A stretch of 64,000 bases of DNA. Source: Botrytis cinerea B05.10 (taxonomy: Eukaryota > Ascomycota > Leotiomycetes > Helotiales > Sclerotiniaceae). Below the pieces are notes generated by a model. The model was not told the origin of the DNA, searched no databases, and worked only from the letters and a program-made list of their open reading frames with translations. Positions 45,498-55,299 of this stretch are shown here, piece by piece. The number at the start of each line of letters is the position of its first letter. Within the stretch, counting starts at the first letter, position 1. The stretch is from contig NC_037313.1 in assembly GCF_000143535.2 (NCBI RefSeq), positions 813,501 to 877,500 on the forward strand. Direction: 5' to 3'. The translations under genes were made by a program, and so were the position numbers.

Positions 45498-46853
45498 TTA
45501 GTGGCGTTTAATACCCCTCCTTTGCTTCATCTTTCTTTTTGGAAAGACTGAGCCTGGTCCAAAATCCGGTTCGCCACCTAGTGTCCCAAGTATGTCTCCC
45601 ACATAATTAGTAGCTTCAACACCCCCAGAAAATGTACTATTCCAGCCACTCACAATACCCTCAACTACCTTCACACCAGCTAAATATATGTTCTTGATAG
45701 ATGGGTCATAGCCTTGGTCTTGTTCGAAAAGATTATCCAAGATAGTTTGATTGGCATGAGGACGATCAAAGTCTGATGCGGTACGCATGATAATGATACG
45801 GGAGAAATCGACGAGACTGTTAGTAGCGGCTCGGAGAAGAGCTTCCAGCGTGGCGTTATCTTCTTGTTGAGTGGTGCAGTAAATACCACTCCCATTCGTC
45901 CACAAAGAGGTAGTATTTTCAAAAGCATCAGCTAGTAGTTCTCCAGTGAAGTAGACATCGGAGGTTGCAGTGTCGCAAGCCACAACTGAAGGCGGTTGAG
46001 CGCCGAGAGCATATGCTTCTGTGGCACCGTATAGAGCTCGATAGCTCATTGCATCGGCGGTATCGTTAAGAACAGCCTTTCGGGCAAATTCCATGGCAAT
46101 CTGGCGTAATGGTTCATTGACTTCGAAAACTTCAGTGCCGTAGATTTCAGTCACTGTTTCCGTGGGCGAATAAGATCCTTGAGGCCAATATCCAGTGGTC
46201 CAATTAGAAGGCATTTCTCTGGCGTCCATTTCGTATTGAAGAGCTACAGATACAGCAAAACGGGAAAAGGTTACAGACTTGGTTGAATTAGTAGAATACT
46301 CGAACAGGAAGATCATTGATACTTACACCAATAGTGGCTACCTTGGGAGACACACCTGCAATGCCCGCAATGAGGAAATAGGTCTGGCTCAAGTCGAAAA
46401 GGGGTGAATAAGCAATCGAATTGATCGTCACAGCAGCATTAATTTCTGGAATTGTCAGCTAGACTCAAGGAAATTTTCGTGGCGAATAAGAAATAAGCTT
46501 CTTACCTCCTTCTCCGGTTACAACTTGGCAAATTTCTCCGTCCTGTGTACAATGTACCTCGGGGAAAAGTGGACTTATTCCAGGCACAGTGATATTCCTA
46601 GCCAGAATATCAAATTCTTTGATCCCATACCATGCATCTCCTTCATCTGAAAACTAAATTCCGGGTTAATTGCCGGATACTCAAACTGTGGTCTCTTACT
46701 CACCATGTCTATAATGAAGACTTTTGGTGTGATTGGTTTGGCATGAGTGCCATTTAAAGATTTTGTACGGAGTTGAGAAGAGGCATCTGGAGTTCGTGAA
46801 GCTGCAGTAAACGAACTGAGACAGACAGTCGCGATGAGATTGAGAAGACGCAT
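45498..46853 (-). CDS. Purine nucleoside permease (NUP family)
   Basis: Four exons, 46853-46704, 46653-46506, 46445-46327 and 46277-45498, giving 398 residues. A cleavable-looking signal sequence starts the protein. The family core follows: PKVFIIDMFSDEGDAWYGI, then LFPEVHCTQDGEICQVVTG, AVTINSIAYSPLFDLSQTYF, LIAGIAGVSPKVATIGSV, LQYEMDAREMPSNWTTGYWP and, near the end, VVEGIVSGWNSTFSGGVEATN. Related Candida NUP is required for uptake of purine nucleosides, although it resembles a phosphorylase fold rather than a carrier. The stop lies in GCCACTAAACG. The neighbouring amidase relic is on the same strand. Confidence 0.9.
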
Positions 46854-47346
46854 CTTGAAATAACTCTACAAGGACAGTGCAAGAGATCACGAGCAAAAGC
46901 GCGAGAAAGAATTGAAAGGGTTCAAATTTATGAGCTACATCGCGACTATTTGTATACTTCTTTACGTCTTCATCCTAGGTGAAGATGTCATGAGGAGTGG
47001 GCATGCTGACGACGATGATTTGAAGACAGCTTCTGCATCTAGAATTAGTGGGGTTGATGCATGCTTATCTGGAGGGCAGGGGCCCCTGCTGTTCAGATAC
47101 GAGAAAGTATTTAGTCACGCTACGATTAATGGAGTAAGTCTACCCGTTAGTCAGGAACTCCATTCTTGATCGCAAAGAAATCTTGATTCTACTATTACTA
47201 TCGACACTGGTAATAAAGTTCAACTAAGCTTCGATAAGAGAAAGCAAGATTACCAATTCCACAACTCCCGGTTCTACTTCCTATCATTCACCATAAAGTC
47301 ATAAGTCTAAACCGAAATCCTGATATCTAATGCTCAAATTCCAGGA
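46854..47346. promoter_or_regulatory. NUP promoter and amidase-relic 3' flank
   Basis: About 490 bases. A plus-strand open frame at 46912-47169 is short and unrecognised. Confidence 0.4.
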
Positions 47347-48464
47347 TTACGAGACGGAATCCACCTGGCTACTTGCAAACTTAGAGACATCAACCCAGCC
47401 TTCACCGTTAGGTCTTTTTCTACTACCTTCATAAACATGATTCAAATAAATCTCAGCCTCTATACTCAATCCCAACAATTGATCTTCTGATCCCCAATCA
47501 ACCATTACCGTAAGACAAATCGGGATCTTCCTTCAATAGGCATCTCAACGGGATCAACATATTCAACAGGAACACTAATCGCAGGATTGCCACACCTATT
47601 TGTAATCCACACGTACCGCACTACGAAAGGCAGTAGTTCCTTTCGTAGAATCGTATTTGAGATCTTTTTCAGATTTGATATCTCATCTGGCATAGGGCAC
47701 GTTGGAGTCACAGCAAGCAATCCCGAATACTTCTTGAGCAAAAACACAAGATGTTGCATGAGAATATTACGAATTTGCTGTGCGAGAAGGTAGTCTTGAG
47801 CAGTCATTCGTGCACCAACTCCAAGAGCTATTGTTTGCAGGGTTGAGATTGACAAGCCATGAAGTTGAGGTAGGCTTTTGATCCGGAAGATGATGGGAAC
47901 GCGGATGAATGGCTAGTACGGCCAGAATAGTGGATATATGAGCATTTGCCCTTCGGGTATGTAGGGGAGTGTGATGTCGATCACTTTATAACCTAGTTGG
48001 TTCTGATAGTACTCTATGGCTTTTTGGCAGACTTCAAGAACTGGAAATTCGGACCGCGCAAACCATGGTTTATAAATGCCTAAAAAGCTTGGCTGCAAAA
48101 CCGCGGTAATAATTTTTCTTGGGGGTGCAAAGGATTGGGAAATCGTATCGGAAGGATCTGGTTGCGCAAGAACTCGATACACGGCTTCTAGATCCACAAT
48201 AGAAGATGCGCAGGGGCCAGTGACAGCAACAGTACTTGACGTGTCTTCTATGCGGCTATATGTAGGTTTCAATCCTTAAACTCCGGAGAAAGCAGCGGGG
48301 ATGCGGATGATTTCGCCTGAAAAAGTGAAGGTTGCCAATCCGGTTACTACAGTGTAGGCTGAATTGGATGAAGAGCCTCTTGTATAGTAACTTCGGTTGT
48401 ATGGATTTCGAGGAGTTCCTCGGTATGGATTCAGGTCTGTAGTGTCTCTGTTATACTCGTACAT
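47347..48464 (-). pseudogene. Amidase-signature family pseudogene (5' end missing)
   Basis: On the minus strand the frame reads NPYRGTPRNPYNRSYYTRGS, the start of the Ser-rich amidase signature. It goes on to IIRIPAAFSGV, a TAA stop at 48276-48278, then GLKPTYSRI in the same frame. A TAG follows FWPY at 47913-47915, after which the frame is open as SISTLQTIALGVGARMTAQD and QQIRNILMQHL. Near 47,505 the frame shifts, and the C-terminus continues as MVDWGSEDQLLGLSIEAE, ending at 47347. Residues before NPYRG, including the catalytic Lys region, are not seen. The signature Gly-Ser run is altered (GSSSNSA). Two stops and one shift make this non-functional. Confidence 0.88.
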
Positions 48465-48900
48465 GTGAGAGAGGAGACTTCCATAAAGTTATGATAATTA
48501 TGTCATATCAGACGAAGTGATATGCGATCTGTGTACTAACATTCATTCACCTCCGCCGTTCAAATTCCCAACTGTTATATAAGAACCTGGACTAGTTTTC
48601 GATGATTACTACATAAAACAAGTCAATATTTTCAACAGAATTAAGACTTCCGGCACGCAGTTATTTGAGAAACTCATTCTTGTCTCTAATAAAGAGAGAT
48701 ATTAGCTCGAATATCTGTATTATTGCTAGTAATTTTGCACATGCCTCGCACGTGAATCTCACGCTGTGTAACCATGCAGATCCAAAGCTGACTCAGGTCT
48801 TCAACACCTGCACACTAGGAATAAATGCAGAGAAATTTTTTTGCCGACATTGAAAATATTTACAAGTTTAATTAAAATTTAAGAAGTCTTCCAACCAACG
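48465..48900. other. Intergenic before the first deaminase-like gene
   Basis: About 435 bases, AT-rich. No coding seen; the missing 5' part of the amidase is not recognisable here. Confidence 0.5.
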
Positions 48901-50455
48901 ATGGCTCGAAAGAATGTCTCAAACATGCCGCGAGCTGACTCGGCTGTTCCCCCGAAGCAAAAATCTCGACGAGGACAAACTCTGCGGGCAGTGAAACCGA
49001 GAAGAACTGGGAATAAAACTAAAATAGGATCCGAAGCGATCAACACAGTACCCATGGGACAAGGACCAGTTATGAGGTTGGCTGATGGAAGTTTGCAAGC
49101 AGCTATTGAGAAAGCAAGACCAGAAATAGTCACCAACGTCGATGTTGAAGTTATAGAGTTGAGAAAGAGTCTGGCTGTGGTACATGAAGATTCTGTCGAA
49201 GCAACCGTCGAGAAACTATATAAGAGTGGTCACACTGGCGAGCAAGAAATCGATTTTGTCCCTAAGTTCGAGGAGGAAAATGTTACGGAAATTGCGGACA
49301 CATTTGCAGAGGTTGGAACTCAGACCAAACTCGATTCTTTTGATTTCGCGATGAATATGTTTAAAGAAATGATGGAACAGAGCGAGAGGAACCAGAAGAG
49401 AAGACACCGTGAAAATGAAGAGAGTCAAGAAAGAAGATATCAAGAATTACGCGCCATGATCACGAAACAGAGGGATGTGGATCCCGAAGTCTGCGGATCT
49501 AACAGTCCAGAGATTAATACCCGCGAAAGCTTTAGTAAATCTTTCGATAAGAACAAAGAGAGGGAATGTTGTGGTGTTGACAACGATAGCCATTCCGTCA
49601 CCCACAATCCTAACATCTTTGCTGGAATAGATGACAAGACACTGGAGTTGGGTGACCGTTCTCTCAACAAATTTGCCGATAGTATTGATTTGTTGATCTC
49701 TTCGCTTGAGAAAACTAGTCTCCAGCATTCATACGAAATGAACGAATCTGGGTATATCAATCCGGATCACTCACGCTGGTTCAGATATCAACAAACCTCG
49801 ACTGGTCAACACGTTGAATTATGTCAGCTCGTACCACAGGTTGTGCAAAGATATCCTATACGAAGAAAAAAAACAGCAATAGGTCAGTGACTTATAGACT
49901 CAGAGAATGAAGCTTCCTCAACAGTGTCCCGAATCGCGCTAACATATTGCTCGGTAAGCTCGGCTCAATGTAAATGGTCTTCATCGATGTACCGCAGCTA
50001 GTGGCTGGGATCAGCCTTTCCAAAACAACGATATCATATCGAATCTGGCCTGGACATTACAAGTGGAAGAACTTTGCAGGATCATCAATCATAAACTCCC
50101 TCATCGAAAAGATCTGGATAATGGATTTCCCAGCAGGTATCATGCATGTCATGCGGAAAAACAATTGATTGCTTGGTATCTTTGCGAAAATATATTCGCA
50201 GGATATCAAGTAAACATGCAACTACCAGATGCTTTTCCCTACCGAGAGACCAAAGCTTCAGTCCCACGAAGTATTCTTATAGTCGTCAGTCGAAAGATAT
50301 GCAAAGATTGTGAGGAGTTTATTGAGAAGGTCAAAGAGCACTTTGAGATTTCCGATCACTTTCACGTGGAATCTCGAGTACATCTTGAGGATGTATTCAA
50401 TAGGGAGAAGGCTAGCAAGTTGGTCGAAAGTTTCAACAAATCGAAAGCCTATTGA
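48901..50455 (+). CDS. Deaminase-fold protein A (zinc HAE/CxxC motif)
   Basis: Two exons, 48901-49882 and 49959-50455, giving 492 residues. The N-terminus is basic (Lys/Arg-rich, PKQKSRRGQTLRAVKPRR). Residues about 150-190 are Glu/Arg-rich and coiled-coil-like. The C-terminal domain has HAE (392-394, in YHACHAEKQLIAW) and CKDC (Cys442, Cys445, after ILIVVSRKI). This zinc arrangement, His-x-Glu followed by Cys-x2-Cys, is that of the cytidine-deaminase superfamily. The surrounding sequence looks like the fungal branch related to SsdA/DYW-type nucleic-acid deaminases, by memory of pattern only. The exon junction matches the one in protein B. Substrate and role are unknown. The acceptor (GGTAAG) was chosen because it aligns with B. 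Confidence 0.75.
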
Positions 50456-50915
50456 GTTTAGCATGTTCCTTGGATGGGCGATGAAGCAAATATGTGGTGA
50501 GACTGCTGGAAAGCCTTACGTTCTGGGATGTGCGTTACGGCGTCAGCCAATCCGAGTAGTTGGTCAAACATCCCATGATTTTCTTCCAAGTTCCATGGAA
50601 GAAATTCAATCAATAATAGACCCCGAGGCACTCAATTAGGCATTTTCGATCAAGGCAAAATATAAGGCTGACTGAAAAATCGCCCACACATCAAAATGGC
50701 TCATACTGTGCGACCATCCATAATGTTATAAGGCTGAGGCTGAGTCAGACTACCAACTGAGGTGAGGGGCAATGGATTTGAATGCAACCTCAGAAATTGT
50801 ATAATTCTACTCAGGATGCTGAGAAATCCTCGGCAGAACAAAGTGTCAATCAGATTTTGGAGAGATCATCAGCAACGTCTCTGTGACGAAAATCATAGAC
50901 AAGGCCAGGGCTAAA
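50456..50915. other. Gap between the two deaminase-like genes
   Basis: 460 bases. A 58-codon open frame at 50463-50639 has no recognised product. The frame of protein B stays open upstream of its ATG as far as 50823 and there resembles protein A, so an unplaced exon of B is probably here. Confidence 0.45.
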
Positions 50916-52247
50916 ATGGAGCTAGCAATGAAGAAGAGCTTGAATATTCTGGATGGAGAGAATATACCAGGGGCAGCTCACGATGAGAATAGTAGAGCCA
51001 CTGGGTACACAAATATCGAGGAAAACACTGGTCTTAGTGATATTGAGGGGCCAGGACGGAGAATAGAACTCGTCAAGAGGAATGATTCGGAATCAGCTGT
51101 AAATGCAAATACAAGAGATGAGACAATTGCTCAAATAGGGAAAGGAAAGAAACATCGAAGCGACAGCGGTATTGGAATTTCGGAGGACCTCAAAGAAATC
51201 GCAAATTGCGTTGGTAAATTAAACCTTTCTGATTCGTACAACGAAGTCGAGCCGAGAGTGAGAGAGAAGAGCTTTTCTGATCTTTGGAACGAATTCCCTC
51301 AATCGACTGAGCCGTGGGTAATTCCAAATATTGACTTTTCCGAACTTGACAACATTTTCGAAGACTTGAATATTTCCATCGAGAAGAGTCGCAACATTGA
51401 CCCGCAGAATGTCGATGCTGTGCATAACTCAAAGTGCCAAAACGCTTTTCGCACATTGATGATGAAAGCGGCTCTATGGGGAAGTTCTCATATCCCCGAC
51501 ATTTCAAAAGTACCAACAGCAGATGAAAAAGACGATAGAGACGAGAAGAAGAGTCTCAATCCATCTGCTCAAACTGCCCAGTTGAAGGCACCCATCTTTC
51601 AAACTTTCTTTGACGAACCCCTCTACTTTACAGATCATCGGAAGCGTTGCACTTCCTACCGGGAACTATTCATCAAGCGAACTTACCTTCTCGCACCTAG
51701 TCACAAATATAAAACAATAGGTAAGTTATTAATAACCCAAATATTCTTATTTTTCGATCCCCATGACTGTTCCTCAATTTTCACAACTTCCAAATTGACA
51801 ATCTATGATTTAGCACATATAAATTTCGGTCATGATTCTCTTATATATCCACGGAGTGTGATCAGCGGCTGGGAAGACTGGACCAACAAAGTCAGAATTC
51901 TCTGCCGTAATATCGGTCATCAACTTGCTGTTGATGAAAGATTCGACCGTGACACGCCTGGCAGCTTTAACGCATGCCATGCCGAGAAGAAACTCGTTGC
52001 GTATTATTTCGCACAGGCTATCTCTTATTTGCCGGCGCTGATGGATGAAAATCATTTTCTTTTCCGCCCAACGCTTCCAGTGGTAGCTCCGCGTGGAGTC
52101 ATTATTTTAGTCAGCAAACCTATATGTTACGACTGTAGAGCATTCATCAACGCAGTGAAGGATCACTACCAATTGCATAATCATTTCCATGTGCAATGGA
52201 AGAATAAGGATGAAGACGGCAATCATTACGAGGGGGATAGAGTTTGA
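50916..52247 (+). CDS. Deaminase-fold protein B (paralogue of A), 5' end uncertain
   Basis: Exons 50916-51720 and 51814-52247, 412 residues from the first ATG in frame. The open frame starts at 50823 and the stretch before the ATG (EIISNVSVTKIIDKA) resembles protein A (EIVTNVDVEVIELRK), so an upstream exon is likely. The C-terminal domain has HAE at 324-326 (FNACHAEKKLVAYYF) and CYDC with Cys373 and Cys376 (after IILVSKPI), the same zinc set as A. The segment between N-terminus and catalytic domain is acidic and divergent. The 93-base intron has GTAAGT and TTTAG ends but is itself open and in frame, so retention would add 31 residues. Confidence 0.72.
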   Translation: MELAMKKSLNILDGENIPGAAHDENSRATGYTNIEENTGLSDIEGPGRRIELVKRNDSESAVNANTRDETIAQIGKGKKHRSDSGIGISEDLKEIANCVGKLNLSDSYNEVEPRVREKSFSDLWNEFPQSTEPWVIPNIDFSELDNIFEDLNISIEKSRNIDPQNVDAVHNSKCQNAFRTLMMKAALWGSSHIPDISKVPTADEKDDRDEKKSLNPSAQTAQLKAPIFQTFFDEPLYFTDHRKRCTSYRELFIKRTYLLAPSHKYKTIGKLLITQIFLFFDPHDCSSIFTTSKLTIYDLAHINFGHDSLIYPRSVISGWEDWTNKVRILCRNIGHQLAVDERFDRDTPGSFNACHAEKKLVAYYFAQAISYLPALMDENHFLFRPTLPVVAPRGVIILVSKPICYDCRAFINAVKDHYQLHNHFHVQWKNKDEDGNHYEGDRV

Positions 52248-53189
52248 GGATCTACATTTCAATGCAGTAGAAGTCTGATCACCGAACCCCGGGTTGTGGC
52301 ATTGAACGTCGGGGACGCTGAATGTGTGCCGAATACATACTCTTTTGACAAATATGGCGATTTTGTCTACAATTGATGCTTTCATATGCAAAATTGGTTC
52401 TTTTTTAGTATAAGTTAGATATCGAGGAGTTGAATTTTTATATTTATATACAATGGCCTCATTTTTGTGTGTCAAAATTGAGAATAATATTGCATACTAC
52501 GTACGCACCAAGGAAAAACTGAAGCCCGCAGAGATAAACCACACTTTAATTTAATCATCCTAAAAGCCATTTTTATCTTAAAGAACCACTTGAAGGCATA
52601 AGCAAATTGCGTACTTGAGTACTGCGTCAAAGTCGCTGTAGTTGAGCATTGGGAAGAGTAAAAGCAAAGATCAAAAACATCATTCGTGACTCCACAACAA
52701 CAGATCGAATTATAATTATAATTATTCACACGTGACGAACAGGAATCAACTTAATAAGCTGTGCAATTACCAGGACAGTGATAAAAATCAATGCAAAAGT
52801 AAGAATTACATCAAGCTCGATAGAAGAATAAGATAGTGTGTAGACACAGATAATATCCCATCACCAAAACATTAACACAAACAAAAACATCTGACGATAT
52901 CAGAACAAATATTCATATTATTCAACCGCATCACCACTAGCGAAACAAAAAGCAAGCAATTTTGGGTATAAAAAGTCGAACGCTCTCCCTTCTCCGCCTC
53001 CCCCAAATGCCCCCTTCATATCTCGTTTATCGTATTCTCGTATTCACCCCCCCAAAGCCAAACCCCAACCCTGTGCCAAACGCCCTCTTCCCATACTATC
53101 CATAACCATTATTTTCAAAAGACATTCATAGAAGTGAAGGTATCAAGCCTCGATGTGTATCCGTGCTGCCCGACATCGTGAGATGGTAT
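52248..53189. other. Convergent gap of 0.9 kb
   Basis: Between the 3' ends of deaminase B and the MARVEL gene. TATAAAAA at 52967-52974 is followed by a CT-rich stretch, a promoter-like arrangement on the plus strand that leads into the antisense of the MARVEL gene. No protein-coding frame seen. Confidence 0.5.
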
Positions 53190-53779
53190 TTAGACAGCGA
53201 CTTCCATAGCAGGATCATGACGATCGCTGGATCGACTGCTGCGGGAAACGTGTAAAGCGGCCATAACGGTAGTGGCAAGGAACAACAACCTAATCACTCA
53301 ACATTAGTTCACACTCTTACGCAAAATCGAAAAGATTTCCAAAAATGAAGAAATACATACCACAAGAAAGCAGCAAAGACATCTCCAGCAATGCTAGCTT
53401 GGCACACGCTCCAGTGGGAATGTCCACAGTTGACATTATTAAGCATAACAGCCAAGGCGACAAAGCCCGCAAACCAGAAGATCATGGTAACGGCCTCGGC
53501 AAATAGAATTCCATATTTATGTGCTGCAGTTGGGAAATGAGTGGGTGCGATAATGAGGTAGATGAGAGCGAGAATAGTCCAAACGGCTGTGAAGACGAGG
53601 AAGTTGACGGAATCGGGTGACCACCAGTAGGACCATGCGTCGGCAGCTGGATAGTGTTAGTAATGGGTACAGAGGTGATCTGAGGGAATTGTGCACATAC
53701 CATAGGCCATCAAACCAAGGACGATGATGGAGAAGACCGCCTGCACGATGCGAAGAGGAAGGGTAAATGCGAAAGCCAT
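53190..53779 (-). CDS. MARVEL-like four-helix membrane protein
   Basis: Three exons, 53779-53701, 53646-53361 and 53289-53190, giving 154 residues. Four hydrophobic helices: IVQAVFSIIVLGLMAY (about 11-26), FLVFTAVWTILALIYLII (about 41-58), GILFAEAVTMIFWFAGFVALAVM (about 70-92) and VFAAFLWLLFLATTVMAAL (about 117-135). A short tail with Arg/Ser/Asp follows. This size and layout, with the polar AADAWSYWWSPDS loop, are those of fungal MARVEL-domain proteins, which organise membranes or vesicle traffic. No further functional clue. Intron phases agree. Confidence 0.82.
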
Positions 53780-55299
53780 GATTTCGGTATGATTATCGAT
53801 GGAAAATTAATTTGAAGGTATTGTGTAAAATCTGATCTCCAAAGGATGATTTCTAGGGATATTGTAGATCGATATCTTTGATATAAATATTAAACTTGCC
53901 GAGAGATGAGAAATATGGGGGTATGGATCAAGTTTTGTTCGAAAAAAAAATTAAGTTTTGGAGGAGGCTGGTTATGGGTCTTTAGTTGTTGTTGTTATGT
54001 TTCAGTAGAAGTGACGATGAACTTATTTTTCGATACTTGCAGCTTGACCGAGTATTTAGTGTCCAGTATATATACCTATAGAAATAAGATCATCGTGTGT
54101 CCTCATGTGTTCCAGGATCCGTAGCAGTAGTTCATCATCGTATGTGAATGGTTGGCGGTGAGGTAATTGATTTGCAGATTGCAACGACAAGGGATTTATT
54201 TCAAGATTTTTCGACATTGTGGCAGTGTGCTACTCGTATGTCTTTTCCGCAGAAATCTTGACGCTTGGCAGAGATGACGTAGAAATAGAAATCAGGGTCC
54301 GAGGGTTTCGTTGGTGACGGCAGGGGGCTTGACCTTCAGGTGAACATGGGACCATGGGACTATGGGTTGCTTCATGTTTAATATATGGAGCCAATGAGCT
54401 GTCAAATCGTCCGAGCCACAAAGTATTCGTCCCAGTGCTACCACCAGGTTCTGGATGATTGGATGTGGGAAGAACAGAACATGAGAGACTCACTGTTGGT
54501 GACTCTTTGCCGACGAGAACTGATAAGGTTAGAATTTGAGGTTAGAACTTGAGGCTATTCAGACTATATTTACCAGAGGAAAAGATGCGAACAGATGAAC
54601 AGATGAACAGATGAGCGGAAGAACGGAAGAACCCTGATTGCCTTAAATCTTTGCTAGTACTAATTGGGTCTAGCTTATGCACTCTTCGCACCGCAACTTT
54701 CAATATCACATAACATAATCAGATGATAGAATGGCTGTATTATTATACAAATTCCAACTGTTTTCAAAGAAGAGATCGAACCAGATAAGTATGTATGGCA
54801 ATATTATAATTGTTTTTTCGATTGTGATTTGAAATCTCTAAGAAACAGGCTTTGTGCATCTCGGAGACTGCAGAACTCTTCTCGAATATACTATTACACG
54901 GATATTATTTCACCGTTGATATCTGTCGTGCATAGCGGATAGCTAGGTTAGTCTGCTTCTGTCTTGATATTAGATATTGGCGCAAACGGGTAGTTATACT
55001 TTCGCCAGAGTCTCCATGCTTTTGTCAATCCATTCCTCATTACTGCCATTCACTAACCGCAACGCATATAATCGTATAACTTTCGACTGCTTACCAGCAG
55101 AGCCTCGCTAGAAGTACAGACTCCAAGCAATATATAAGGCCCTCGCCTCCGATTAGTAAATAATTTCATATACGCTGGGCTCTTGTACGCTGGGAAAAGT
55201 TCACGACACATGCGCGCGGCTTGGCGTAATAGATCATAGTCCAGGCTTTTAATATTCTGGTTTCTGGTGCGACGGCCATATGATCCGGCCGGTCCGAAC
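53780..55299. other. 1.5-kb gap
   Basis: MARVEL promoter on the left; the right side is downstream of the acidic-protein stop. It holds a small GAACAGAT tandem repeat at about 54586-54630. An 83-codon open stretch (about 55053-55300, minus) continues directly after the next gene in a shifted frame. Confidence 0.5.
54586..54630. repeat. Short tandem repeat, (GAACAGAT) then (GGAAGAAC)
   Basis: Three GAACAGAT units followed by related GGAAGAAC units, in non-coding DNA. Confidence 0.75.
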
